A stretch of 64,000 bases of DNA from Liriodendron chinense (GCA_003013855.2 ML058465.1:1-64000), one strand, 5' to 3'. Numbered from the stretch's first letter, positions 11,751 to 23,494 are shown. Notes: generated by a model not told the origin, from the sequence alone. Translations and numbers: made by a program.

Positions 11751-12013
11751 CAAAGGATCACACAAGTTAATCTCGAGACGTCGGTCAAAGCATTGGCCGA
11801 GCCCCAGTTCTGATTCCTATATCCCGACACAAAATCCAGACACACACTCACAAGACAACTCATTGCACAATAGATTTCAAACAGTTTTCTCTTTTCAATT
11901 AAATGCATCATATTTCTTTTACATATATCATGTCATCTCTTTCAAAAAATACAAAAAAATGCATCATCATCAATCATATGTGCAAAAAAAAAATGTGCAG
12001 GTGGCCAACACAA

Positions 12014-14602
12014 TCAATCTCTACCCTCCTTCTCGGCCACATCAGGTAAGTCCTCTGACTCATAATGAAATAGCCTCGCTCTCAACCTACTCACCTCCAT
12101 ACGCAGGTAATGCGCCTCATCGCGCTCAAGGGTACGGATCGCTATCTCCTCATCAGACAACCTCTGATCGGCAGCCAATCTCCGCGACATCATCTCACAA
12201 TGATACTGAAGTGCGGAAATCTCAGACAGCAAATGGCCATGAGTGGCCAAAAGGACGCCAGGATCAATGAACGGGTGCTCCTCAAAGGGTTCATATGAAC
12301 CAGATGAAGAGCCGGCATCTCCAAGGATATCCTGCTCATCCTCATCAGCAGTCTGGTGCCAACAAGGGATACGTCGATACAAAGACTGCTCAACAACCCA
12401 GTACTGATAAGGGGCGGTCGCCATCGGAAAGGCCCGCAACTCAAAACCAAGCAGATCAGCAGTCAGATAACTCGCCCAAGATCCATCGACCCGAGTCCTA
12501 AAGTCAGAGATCCTAGATGAAAGCAAAAAGAGGAACATCCTGCTCGTACCCAAACTGCCGTAGGAACCGGGTAGGGTGGTAGGAAAAGTAAGATCGAAAG
12601 CCTACCAACATCAGAGGAAGGCGGTGTGCATCACAAAGCACTGGAGGAAGTGAAAGCCAAGATGACTCCCAACGAACATTCCAGTCGCGAAGATCAGCGA
12701 ACATCCTGCGATACAAAGGCTCGCTCATCCTAGCTGTATGCAGAAGAAACTCCATGATGTATCGCATAAGGTCGAGGCGACGGGTGTCAGGAAAGGGTAA
12801 GGAACAGTCAGCGAAAGACGCTCCCATAGCCAAACCTGATCATAAGAAGGAAAAGAAGTTCAGCTAGAGCAAAACAACTCCTAAAAAGCAAGAAAGGAAA
12901 GGTACAGAAAAGATACCTGAAGAAATGCACAGCAGCCGCAAAGGACACGAGTACGGCCCAGGGCATAGTCAGTCAGCCCATTAAACAGCTCGGCCAAGAT
13001 GAGAGAAATGATCCCCTGCCGTCGGATAGCTCGGCTCATCACCTCAAAAAGCAAAGGAGTCTGGGACTTGTGCCATCCCGAGAACAGCACCTCAGCTATC
13101 AAACAGAACATCAGTGCGTTCCGAGCAAAGATGGAATCGGCCACACTCCGAGGACCCGAAAAAAGATCATATAGTAAGTCCAAGGAGAACACTACAGCAT
13201 CCTGGCCGGCAGCTACAGGCCAAACAAGATAGGGGATCCCGAACCAATTCTGCGGTGTGGCAGTCTTCGGCGATGTCTTCGGCGAAAAATACTGAGCATA
13301 ATCCCAAGGTAGGCCTGTCAAGCGTGCAAGCTCCTCCAAAGAGGGTCCCACCTCCATATCGTTGAACACAAACAAGTTCAACGAAGGGACCCAGTCAATC
13401 AATGCAGCTCCGAGCATCTTCCAGTCAATGTCAACTCTAGCCATATGGATCAGACTGCCGAAGCCATAGGACTCCAAATCCCGAATCTCATAAGTTGACA
13501 AACTATCAAGCCAAGCAAGCAGCCGTGGCAAGCAAGAAGGACGAGGAAGCAGTTGACAAGTCCTCACAGGTACCCCCTCTAGAACAAAAGGCCCAAAAAT
13601 CAATGGCAACTCATCGAGGATCGGAAGATCAACAGGTGAAGGAGAAGGAAAAGCTGGAACCTCTGCAGACTCGACAGCTCCTGACCTGCCCTCAGTAATG
13701 GCTATGTTTGATATAGTCGCATCACTGTCTGAAACTGTCATAACCTCAGCCGCATGAGAAGACTCGCCCACCTCATGAACAGAGTGCGTAAAAGACCGAC
13801 GATTAGGAGAAGGACGATACTCTCTAGCAAAAGGGCTATCAGCAAGGATCACACCACATATCGTGGCATCCTGGCCAATCTGACCGTCAAAAAATGCATC
13901 TGAACCATGAAGAAGGGTCCCTGCTACCCCGATCAAAGAATCAATGGTCAGATCTGGACCTGCGACCCTCTCCAACAGGAAATCATGAATCCAGTCATCA
14001 TCCTGGCCGATCAAAGGGATCATCGAGGCATCCACACCGTCTATCATCAGGGGGTCATCATCAATGATCATATCAAGTCCACCCAAACAAGTATGCCGCA
14101 CATCTTGGCCCTCATCAAGAGCATACAAACCGTCAAAGGTATCATCCGAACCATCCATCCCATCCAGACATGAGATCAGCCCATCTATGTCCATCATGGT
14201 CCCATCACCTCCATCAATCACATCATCCATGTGGCCCACACTCAAGGGACACATAGCCTCACTAATGGCTACACTCCCCATCTCATCCATACCATCCAAA
14301 ATCCCATCATCTAATGCTCCATTCAAATCCAAATTTACAACCATCCCACCATTTATGAAGTCATTCAAAGCTCCACCAACCACCAAGCTTAAGTCTTCAT
14401 CAATACCCCCTCTTAATGCCCCATCTACCCCATCCATTAAAGGCATCTCCCCTTTATCAAAGCTCATTTGAAAATCTGAAGTGTGGGACCCATCATGAAC
14501 AGTCCCCACAGCCCTTGAATCTCCACCGTCCATTGTTTGAGAGAGGACAAAGTGAGAAGAAGACAAAAGGAGAAGAAAAGATGAGACAAAGAGAGGAAAC
14601 AT
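12014..14602 (-). pseudogene. Antisense plant-mobile-domain-like ORF of the Tat-like element
   Basis: The long minus frame from ATG 14602 runs 573 codons. Its N-terminal half is acidic and repetitive (many MDG, DGVD stretches). The C-terminal half (LPRLLAWLDSLSTYEIRD, then IDWKMLGAALIDWVPSLN, then GPSLEELARLTGLPWD) resembles the plant mobile domain/DUF7745 group. A canonical 81-bp intron (12836-12916) would join ...CCAFLQ to VWLWERLSL, restoring the WLWE-type motif of that family. Downstream homology continues in two shifted frames (FRSYFSYHPTRFLRQFGYEQDVP; SSRISDFRTRVDGSWASYL), so at least two frameshifts suggest decay. The hydrophobic first residues may be an artefact; MDGGDS just downstream is an alternative start. 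Tat elements are known to carry antisense ORFs of this kind. Confidence 0.65.
12836..12916 (-). other. Predicted intron in the antisense ORF
   Basis: Minus-strand donor CAG|GTATCT at 12916 and acceptor TTATGATCAG|GTTTGG at 12836, with a pyrimidine-rich interior. The first exon up to here is 1686 bases, a multiple of three, so splicing is phase 0 and continues the plant-mobile-domain similarity. Confidence 0.6.
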
Positions 14603-15340
14603 AGCTGGAATCGAAAAGCCTGGTACAGGGAATGAGGAGACAGCAACAGAAAGAAGGGGAGGAATGTCCGAACCAGAACCCGCACGGACCGCACAAGAGG
14701 CGAGTCCTGGGCGGCCCGCTCTGGGCTGCCTGTACGGACACGCTCTCTCTCTCTCTCTCTCAGCGGGATTGGCTCCGTGGTTGTTGGTGGGTGAGGCTGA
14801 CAGTCCACGTCAGCAGATGGCATTCTGAGGGCCGCCCAAAGCTCTAATCCATTCCAGATTTCGATTGAGGTTTATCAAAATCATTTGGAAGGTACCCCAC
14901 CTATCTAATCACGAAGCACTGTGGCCAGAATGGGTCTGATCAAGTCAAAGGGAAGGAAAATTGATCAAGAGAGGCCCACAAGCAATCTGAGCCACTCAAA
15001 GGCTAGATCATCATGATCCAAACCATGGAAAAGCTCGCATAGGCCATCAAATAGCAACATCAAGGGTTCGATTATCAAGAAAGAAGGCCAGAGTTCAAGA
15101 TCTGATCGTCAAGTGGGCCCACATGGCTAAAAAGAGCAATCTTAATCGTCTAAGTCATCATCCACACCATGGAAAGCCTTCTTAGCCTCACAAAACATTA
15201 AGAAAAGGTGCTCCAAAGCAAAGCTGAAGTCTGGAAAGGGCCTACAGGGCCAAATCAAGCAATTCGGACCACTCAAATCACAATCAATCCCGTCAGAAGC
15301 CAAACAAAATAAGGTAAGTATGCCCAACCATAAAAGCTTG
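14603..15340. other. Non-coding stretch of the Tat-like element
   Basis: Upstream of the antisense ORF. It contains a short CT run (14741-14761) and GC-rich sequence that may hold the antisense promoter. No convincing gene. Confidence 0.4.
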
Positions 15341-16500
15341 GGTCCGAAGACCTTAAACTACGTCAGGATCGACATCCCGAGAGATTTTCAATAAAAACCG
15401 GCATCGGTCTTGATTGCTCGAGTCAAGATCCGACATCACTGGACATTTTTCAAAAAATCATAAAAAAGAATGTATTTTCAGCATGTACATATTTTTTGTC
15501 CGAAGACCTTAAACTACGTCAGGACCAACATCCCGAGAGATTTTTAATAAAAAATCGGCATCAATCCCAGCTGTTCGAGCCAGGATCTGATGACCTGGAT
15601 CATTTCAAAAAAAAAATGTGTGTTGCCCTATTCTGTACAAAGTTTTGGGTCCGAAGACCTTAAACTACGTCGGGAACAAAATCCCGAGAGATTTCCAATA
15701 AAAACCAGTGTTAATCTTGACCGCTCAAATTGAGATTTAACAGCTTGGAACATTTTTCAAACAATCACAAAAAGAACGTACTTTCAGCATGTATATAAAG
15801 TTTTTTTGGGTCTGAAGACCTTAAACTACGTCGGGATCAAGATCCCGAGGGACTTTTAATAAAAACCTGCACCAGTCTGGATCGAATTAAGATCTGACGA
15901 CTCCGGAAATTTTTCAAAAAATAAAAAAATATATGCTCTATTTGTACAGTTTTGGGTCCGAAGACCGTAAACTATGTCGGGATCAAGATCCCGAGGGACT
16001 TTTCAAATAAAAACCAGTAGCAGTCTGGATCGTTCGAATCAAGATCCGCTGACACCGGACATTTTCAAAAAAACAAAAAAATGTGTTTGCCCCGTTTTGT
16101 ACGTAAGTTTGGTCCGAAGACCTTAAACTACGTCGGGATCAACATCCTGAGAGATTTTTAATAAAAACTGGCATCGATCCCAGCCGTTCAAGCCAGGATC
16201 TGATGACCAGGGTCATTTCCAAAATACCAAAAAGATTTTTTTGAGTTTTCCATAAAAACCAGTATTAATCTCAATCACTTGAGTTGAACTCTGGAACCTT
16301 TTCAAAAAAATATAAAAGTAAAAAAAAAATCTCACCATCAATTTCACAAATTCATCCTCAATGGTCCGAAGACCTAAAACTACACTGGGATTAACTTCTC
16401 GGGGGCTTTCTTTCCTAACCTGTTCCAGACATGGCTGACAATTGATCGTACGGGTGTCCGGAATCTTTTAAACAGGTAAAGGCTGAGGCGGGCAGAGCCC
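15341..16500. repeat. Tandem repeat block, unit about 155 bp
   Basis: The phrase GTCCGAAGACCTTAAACTAC recurs with small changes at about 15342, 15498, 15649, 15810, 15956, 16112 and 16364. Each is followed by CATCCCGAGAGATTTTTAAT-like sequence and an A-rich end. Spacings are about 146-161 bases, with one degenerate unit before the last. Tandem repeats between pol and the 3' LTR are common in Tat/Ogre elements. Confidence 0.9.
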
Positions 16501-16535
16501 CGCAATCCTGTTCGTGTTGAACGCACCGTGATAGA

Positions 16536-18478
16536 TGTTGAACCTCCAATTTATACATTGCATTGCCCATTACATGACATGGTTTGCATGATTTTCATGA
16601 TTTAAAGGCCCATCTAACACATGTTTTGTGATTATAGGAATGAGAGCGGACTTCACTCAATTAGAGACCAAAAAGGGGCCATTTGGAGCCTTTGATGAAG
16701 GCCCAAGGTGGACCAAAGAAAGAAGGAAGCAAAGAAAGAAGAAAATAGAAGAAAGAAAGGAAGAAAACAAGAAGAAAAAGAGACCGACCGGTCTTGACCG
16801 GTCGGCCAAGGAAGCCCGACCGGTCTTGACCGGTCGGCCATGCTTGCTGGAGTAATGCCAAAGAGGGCCTGACCGGTCATGACCGGTCGGCCAGCCCTGT
16901 CCGACCGGTCGTGACCGGTCGGCCATGCAAGTTTCAGATTTCAGATTCTAAAACAGCAATGTATTCCCGCACCTGGTTTTTCGGATCAGTTTTATGGGTT
17001 GATCTCGATGATATTTGAAAATCCAACACATCCATGTCGAAGAGGAGCTCGACGCCGAACTAACCCAAGTGGTTTCGTGTCGATCGGAGCTACGGATTGA
17101 CCGTGGTGGTCAAAACAATACGAACTGTCCAGAAAGTTCCAGATTTCGCTGTTCAACTCTGGGCCGGTCCAGAGGACTCATCATTGATGATATGAAGAAT
17201 CTAATTTGACCATCTTTTAGAAAACATCCATATATAAATAACCACAAAAGTTTCAGATCAAAAGGATGTGTGGTTTGATCGTACCGGTTGAAGAAAGATG
17301 GACCATCCAGAAAGCTCCAACTGCGCAGAGTTTATAAAAGCCCTAATTGTTCTAATTTTCGGACCATATTCTGGGGTTGTTTTGGACAATCTAATCCATC
17401 CATCATGTAGAGGAGGAAGTTTTCTACCAATGTTCAAAATTTGAGATCAATCCGACCTCTGTACACTCCGGGGCGTTGAAAGCAAGATGACTGGTTCTGA
17501 AGGTACCCAAAGTGCGCGATTTTGAGAGGCGGTCGGTGATGTGATTGGTGGGCCCATTCAGAGGATAATCTTGGAAATCTAAATCATCTATGAGGAAGAT
17601 CACATTACAAGGAAGCTACAAATCAAATTTGAGGGCAATCCGACCATTAGTTAAGCCGTACCAAGCGAAACAAATTCTGCTATGTTGCTGTACTATTGCT
17701 GCACTATAAAAGGAGGTGCTCTCTTCTATTCCAAATCAACCAAGGACGTGGGAAGCAAGGAATTCAAGTCCCAGGAGGCTACCAAGCCTCCTCCAGCTAG
17801 TTTTTCTTCCTTTTCTTAGTTCTAGTTCTAGTTTTAATATGTTTTTCCTTAGCTAACCTCTTAGCTAGAGCTAGAGGTGAAATTTGTAGTTGGTTCCAAT
17901 GCTTTAATTCTTTTATTTCAAGTACCCTTTTCTTAATTTTGGATTTTGAAGTTCTAGTTTGAATAAAGTTTGGTTTTTTAGAAGTTTTTTGAGAGTTTGT
18001 GTGCTCCGGACATGAGTTCCTTGCAATTCTCTAAGATTACCATGATTGGGTTGTTTGAATTAGAATTGTAGTAACCCTTGAGCATGCCATAGTCCATAGG
18101 CATGGCTGTTACTCCGAAGGCTACAAGTTCAAGTTCTATGTGCTTCATTAGAACTAGAAATCTAATTTCCAGATTTAAGTGGGATTGTTTGTGCTTGAAT
18201 GTTATATCTTCCAATTAGATGAGAGATAGGACTTTGATTCTAATTGTGTTGTACTTGGATGAATGGATTGGCATTAGACTACTACAAGTGGATCCTTGAT
18301 GCTCTAGTTCTTCTTATTTTCAGATTTTTCTATTTCATGTGAAAAACTACTTTCTTAAACTTCTTAGATTCTAGTTATTAGAGTACTTGGAATTGTTTAC
18401 CTCTTTCCCTGTGGATCGACCTCGGTCTTACCGAGATTTATTACTACATCGCAGCCTTACACTTGAGGCGAGCGAACA
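16536..18478 (+). repeat. 5' LTR of the LARD-like element
   Basis: Starts TGTTGAACCTCC and ends GAGGCGAGCGAACA. A TATA-like CTATAAAAGG at 17704-17713 is the likely core promoter. The palindrome array is at 16784-16922. A GCATGCCATAGTCCATAGGC stretch near 18085 is shared with the solo LTR at 8371-9782 and helps define the family. Confidence 0.95.
16784..16922. repeat. Four GACCGGTC-type palindromes in the 5' LTR
   Basis: Inverted repeats built on GACCGGTCNTGACCGGTC are at 16784-16805, 16816-16837, 16869-16890 and 16901-16922. The first two form a 32-bp tandem period; the 3' LTR of the same element has lost one of these units. Confidence 0.96.
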
Positions 18479-18484
18479 AGTTTT

Positions 18485-18502
18485 TGGCGCCGTTGCCGGG
18501 GA
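18485..18502 (+). other. Primer binding site, tRNA-Asp type
   Basis: TGGCGCCGTTGCCGGGGA begins six bases after the LTR end. It is complementary to the 3' end of plant tRNA-Asp(GTC) and is the primer site used by Athila/Tat-group Ty3/gypsy elements. Confidence 0.93.
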
Positions 18503-18743
18503 AAAAGTTAAACGATTTTAATTGTTCTAGTAGTTATAGAGTAATCTTAGTTAGGTAGGATTTTCAGTTTTTATAGAAGTAGATTTTCTGATTTTTTTTT
18601 AGATTACTAACAAATTCTTTTTTGATTTTGTAGGACATTGTTGCTGACATAGATCTCACTCTATTGGGTAACATCTCCCCATATCCCTTCTTTTTGTTCT
18701 TTTTTTTATATTAGGGTAGTTTTCAATTTCTTAAAATTTCATC

Positions 18744-20465
18744 ATGTATGATTGGACGAATGGTGCATATAAGCATCTTTTGGAAGATGAGATGTCAGAC
18801 CATGAAATTGAAAGTCTTTATGATTGGAACCATTATAAGCATAAGTATTTTTCTAAGGTTCAATCAACCTCCACTGCCGCCCCACGTAAGACGATGCGTG
18901 ATTACATTAATGAAAACAATACACATATTGAGACACGATGTAAGACGATGGGGGAACACCGGAACGAAGCAAAATTGGATAATCATCCGGGAAAAACATT
19001 ACGTGATTATCGGATTGAAAATAACATGAGTGTTCCACCGGTTATGGTAAGAGGTGTGCAACAACAAAAGGAACAGGTGAATAGTAGCCAACCGGTTAAG
19101 ACAATGCGTGATTACTTGTATGGATATGCCTATCAACCATCATATAACTTTTCATCCTACAATGCGTACGGTCTTAATTGGGAAAACCACCATTCTCCTT
19201 GTTCAAGGGAGGAACCAACCATGGATGCCAACAACTATCCTCAAGAGTTTCTTTCTCATGAGCCGCAACCGACACGAACTCTTGAGGATGTGCTGCGAGA
19301 GTTTATGGAAATAACTGAGAAATGCATACAAAACCTCTCGCCATCTCAAAATATTAAACCCAACATTGGGAACACCGAATCAATCCCCAACAATGAGGAG
19401 GATGAGGCTATCCAAGCCCAACCCTCTTCTGATTTAATGGATAGACTTTTAAAGGAGATTGATTTCGATGATCCCAATGTCATCATCAATTATGGTGAGT
19501 CCACTATCTCTTTTGGATGCTTTGAACTTAATGATGAAGAGATTTCAATGACGGTTGACGAACCCGAGGAATCCATAAAATTTGAAAGTGGTAGTGGGGT
19601 TGCCTACAATGAGGGTGTGGTGAATGGTTATGAACCTATGGTTTCTTTTTCCCAAGGGCATAATGATTATGAGTCTCTAGAGGATATGCATGCTAGAGAG
19701 ATGGCCGAAGTCGATCTTTTTGAGTCGTTCCACCAACAACACATGCCAAATTCTAGTGTGGTAGACCTCCCTTTGATTGAAAATTCTATTCCTTTGGATG
19801 ATGAGGTGGCACAATCTGAAATTTTCAAAGATCAACCAATGTTAAATGATGTGCTTACCACTGAATCTGAAGAATTCTCTTTGGAAGACCTCCTCTCTAT
19901 AGAGGAGGAATTCCTTACCATTGAAACAGAATTTCTTCAATCATTAAGGAAGGATGAGGACCCTTCATCCGACTATCTCGATTTCCTAGAGGAATGCTTG
20001 GCCCACTCTTATGATCTTGATGATGAGATGATTAAGGAGTTGAATATTTTGTTAGACACGGTGTCGGTGCCTGAAGAACACCTTTCCACTGATTTACACT
20101 CTTTACCATTGTTTATGGAAACACCGTACAATTCTGAATTTGTGGAAGAGACAACTTTAACTAATGAAAACTTAATGAATTTCTCTCCACCGTCATGGGT
20201 CCTTCAGCCCATTGAAAATTCTGATTGGGATGACCCATTTTTAATCAATCATAACCCAAATCAGAATTTGAGGAGATATCTTTTTGCTGCTCTTATCTCC
20301 TCCTTTTATGCATGTGGCGCACAATACGATTGGACTTCAATGATAAGAAGCACACATGTTTACTGTCGAGCAGGACTTTGGATGGTCCTCATGAGAAATT
20401 TATTGAAATTCATGAAGATCCTGCTCAACTTTGATCATGTAGTTGATCGGACTAATCAAAGGTAG
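18744..20465 (+). CDS. Acidic 573-residue protein of the non-autonomous retrotransposon, gag-related at most
   Basis: Uninterrupted ORF from ATG 18744 (MYDWTNGAYKHLLEDEM) to TAG 20463-20465, the only long ORF in the element. A motif K-T-[ML]-R-D-Y recurs at residues 49-54, 84-89 and 119-124, each followed by a short acidic or aromatic stretch; similar R-[TA]-L/M-R-D phrases occur near the N-terminus of some Athila/Tat gag proteins. The middle is strongly acidic (EEFSLEDLLSIEEEFLTIE, DDEMIKELNILLD). The C-terminus has LINHNPNQNLRRYLF and ends basic. There is no CCHC knuckle, DSG/DTG, YVDD or DDE motif. I infer a remnant or derivative of a gag-pol precursor kept as a packaging or dead ORF. Function is unknown. 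The intact frame fits the element's youth. Confidence 0.75.
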   Translation: MYDWTNGAYKHLLEDEMSDHEIESLYDWNHYKHKYFSKVQSTSTAAPRKTMRDYINENNTHIETRCKTMGEHRNEAKLDNHPGKTLRDYRIENNMSVPPVMVRGVQQQKEQVNSSQPVKTMRDYLYGYAYQPSYNFSSYNAYGLNWENHHSPCSREEPTMDANNYPQEFLSHEPQPTRTLEDVLREFMEITEKCIQNLSPSQNIKPNIGNTESIPNNEEDEAIQAQPSSDLMDRLLKEIDFDDPNVIINYGESTISFGCFELNDEEISMTVDEPEESIKFESGSGVAYNEGVVNGYEPMVSFSQGHNDYESLEDMHAREMAEVDLFESFHQQHMPNSSVVDLPLIENSIPLDDEVAQSEIFKDQPMLNDVLTTESEEFSLEDLLSIEEEFLTIETEFLQSLRKDEDPSSDYLDFLEECLAHSYDLDDEMIKELNILLDTVSVPEEHLSTDLHSLPLFMETPYNSEFVEETTLTNENLMNFSPPSWVLQPIENSDWDDPFLINHNPNQNLRRYLFAALISSFYACGAQYDWTSMIRSTHVYCRAGLWMVLMRNLLKFMKILLNFDHVVDRTNQR

Positions 20466-21583
20466 GTAGGTAGGTTAGGATTTATTTTTCTGCAATTAGG
20501 ATTGAATAAGTCTCATCGAGACGATGGAAGATGCTAGAATTGATCAACTTGCTATCTCAGGTACTATTGTTCTCACTCTCTCATATTTTACCATTGCTCT
20601 CATGTTCATGCTAATTGCATATCTTTTTACATTGAGGACAATGCAAGATTTGGTTGGGGGGTGAGATGAGATTCCTCATCTAGCATGTTGCAACATTTCA
20701 AGCCTCACATGCACAAATTTTTTCGAATTTTCTAAAATTTCAAAACTCTTTTAGAAAACCTTATTTCCATGCATTCGAGATGATATGAGTATAAGAAGAG
20801 GAGATACGAAGTGTGTGATGTTGTAAGTCTTGAATTCTCCCAACATAATGGTTTTATATGTTAGTTCCCCTATTGTTGTGATTGATAGAAAATTTGAACA
20901 CCTTCACACCAAGTTCACATTACACGATTTTCATGAGTTGAAAGGTTTATGTGATTTGTGGATTAGCTAGACTTTGATATAAAGGTGTTGAGAAACCAAG
21001 CCGGGGTATTTTGTCCATCCTTGTCCATGGGAAAATAATGAAAGATATGGATTTTTAAAAATCCTATCTAATTTTAAAAGAAAAAGGAAAGAAAGGATGA
21101 AATCGGGAATGAAGGAAAAATGGTGGAAAATTTCGAAAAGGGCTACCTATTACCAACCGGGGGATGGTCGAACCGTAACCAAAGCCGGAAATGGGACGTA
21201 GTGTGAAAGCCGTCGGAAGGACGGTAAGGCAAATTCCTGTCATAGGCTTGTTGTTGCTCTGTGCACCTTAAAATCCTTGGTTTACTTAATCTATGAAGAA
21301 GATGATCCCAGAAACTCATGAGATGAACTTTCACTATGCACACTAGGTTGAATTTGTTCGAGCTCTTCTATTTATCAATCAATCAGCGGGAATTTCATGT
21401 AGACACTTATTATGTTTTGAGAGTCCAAGATTTCAGCTTCTATCACCTAATTTTTTCAAATTTTATACTTATACACCTTGGAATGGATAGAATCATGGGT
21501 TCTGAGGGAGAGTTGGGTTTGGAGGTTTGAAATTGTTTCACGCATGTTTTGCTCGGGACTAGCAAAAAGCTGGTTGGGGGGTG
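20466..21583 (+). other. 3' untranslated interior with two polypurine-like tracts
   Basis: ACATTGAGGACAATGC (20629-20644) is a phrase known from Athila/Tat elements and is followed by TGGTTGGGGGGTGAG (20651-20665). The same TGGTTGGGGGGTG recurs at 21571-21583, directly abutting the 3' LTR, where it serves as the polypurine tract. No coding sequence seen between them. Confidence 0.8.
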
Positions 21584-23494
21584 TGTTGAACCTCCAATTT
21601 ATACATTGCATTGCCCATTACATGACATGGTTTGCATGATTTTCATGATTTAAAGGCCCATCTAACACATGTTTTGTGATTATAGGAATGAGAGCGGACT
21701 TCACTCAATTAGAGACCAAAAAGGGGCCATTTGGAGCCTTTGATGAAGGCCCAAGGTGGACTAAAGAAAGAAGGAAGCAAAGAAAGAAGAAAATAGAAGA
21801 AAGAAAGGAAGAAAACAAGAAGAAAAAGAGACCGACCGGTCTTGACCGGTCGGCCATGCTTGCTGGAGTAATGCCAAAGAGGGCCTGACCGGTCATGACC
21901 GGTCGGCCAGCCCTGTCCGACCGGTCGTGACCGGTCGGCCATGCAAGTTTCAGATTCCAGATTCTAAAACAGCAATGTATTCCCGCACCTGGTTTTTCGG
22001 ATCAGTTTTATGGGTTGATCTTGATGATATTTGAAAATCCAACACATCCATGTCGAAGAGGAGCTCGACGCCGAACTAACCCAAGTGGTTTCGTGTCGAT
22101 CGGAGCTACGGATTGACCGTGGTGGCCAAAACAATACGAACTGTCCAGAAAGTTCCAGATTTCGCTGTTCAACTCTGGGCCGGTCCAGAGGACTCATCAT
22201 TGATGATATGAAGAATCTAATTTGACCATCTTTTAGAACACATCCATATATAAATAACCACAAAAGTTTCAGATCAAAAGGATGTGTGGTTTGATCGTAC
22301 CGGTTGAAGAAAGATGGACCATCCAGAAAGCTCCAACTGCGCAGAGTTTATAAAAGCCCTAATTGTTCTAATTTTCGGACCATATTCTGGGGTTGTTTTG
22401 GACAATCTAATCCATCCATCATGTAGAGGAGGAAGTTTTCTACCAATGTTCAAAATTTGAGATCAATCCGACCTCTGTACACTCCGGGGCGTTGAAAGCA
22501 AGATGACTGGTTCTGAAGGTACCCAAAGTGCGCGATTTTGAGAGGCGGTCGGTGATGTGATTGGTGGGCCCATTCAGAGGATAATCTTGGAAATCTAAAT
22601 CATCTATGAGGAAGATCACATTACAAGGAAGCTACAAATCAAATTTGAGGGCAATCCGACCATTAGTTAAGCCGTACCAAGCGAAACAAATTCTGCTATG
22701 TTGCTGTACTATTGCTGCACTATAAAAGGAGGTGCTCTCTTCTATTCCAAATCAACCAAGGACGTGGGAAGCAAGGAGTTCAAGTCCCAGGAGGCTACCT
22801 AGCCTCCTCCAGCTAGTTTTTCTTCCTTTTCTTAGTTCTAGTTCTAGTTTTAATATGTTTTTCCTTAGCTAACCTCTTAGCTAGAGCTAGAGGTGAAATT
22901 TGTAGTTGGTTCCAATGCTTTAATTCTTTTATTTCAAGTACCCTTTTCTTAATTTTGGATTTTGAAGTTCTAGTTTGAATAAAGTTTGGTTTTTTAGAAG
23001 TTTTTTGAGAGTTTGTGTGCTCCGGACATGAGTTCCTTGCAATTCTCTAAGATTACCATGATTGGGTTGTTTGAATTAGAATTGTAGTAACCCTTGAGCA
23101 TGCCATAGTCCATAGGCATGGCTATTACTCCGAAGGCTACAAGTTCAAGTTCTATGTGCTTCATTAGAACTAGAAATCTAATTTCCAGATTTAAGTGGGA
23201 TTGTTTGTGCTTGAATGTTATATCTTCCAATTAGATGAGAGATAGGACTTTGATTCTAATTGTGTTGTACTTGGATGAATGGATTGGCATTAGACCACTA
23301 CAAGTGGATCCTTGATGCTCTAGTTCTTCTTATTTTCAGATTTTCCTATTTCATGTGAAAAACTACTTTCTTAAACTTCTTAGATTCTAGTTATTAGAGT
23401 ACTTGGAATTGTTTACCTCTTTCCCTGTGGATCGACCTCGGTCTTACCGAGATTTATTACTACATCGCAGCCTTACACTTGAGGCGAGCGAACA
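21584..23494 (+). repeat. 3' LTR of the LARD-like element
   Basis: 1911 bp, near-identical to the 5' LTR with about ten single-base differences spread along its length. It is shorter by exactly 32 bp because one palindrome unit is missing. Palindromes remain at 21832-21853, 21885-21906 and 21917-21938. It is followed by target duplication ATAGA. Confidence 0.95.

Larger units (their letters stand above)
16536..23494 (+). mobile_element. Complete young non-autonomous Ty3/gypsy element, LARD-like, Athila/Tat-related
   Basis: This 6959-bp element has LTRs of 1943 and 1911 bp with TG...CA ends, perfect 5-bp target duplications ATAGA (16531-16535 and 23495-23499), a tRNA-Asp primer site and a terminal polypurine tract. 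The 3.1-kb interior holds a single 573-codon ORF and no protease, RT, RNase H or integrase, so it must be mobilised in trans. By eye the LTRs differ by about ten substitutions plus one 32-bp repeat unit, implying a recent insertion. The ACATTGAGGACAATGC motif and tRNA-Asp site point to the Athila/Tat part of Ty3/gypsy. It lies inside the tandem-repeat part of the Tat-like host element. Confidence 0.95.

Noticed and set aside
13495..14604. Several plus-strand ORFs of 60-135 codons
   Set aside because: Shadows of the long minus-strand antisense ORF, with no recognisable motifs.
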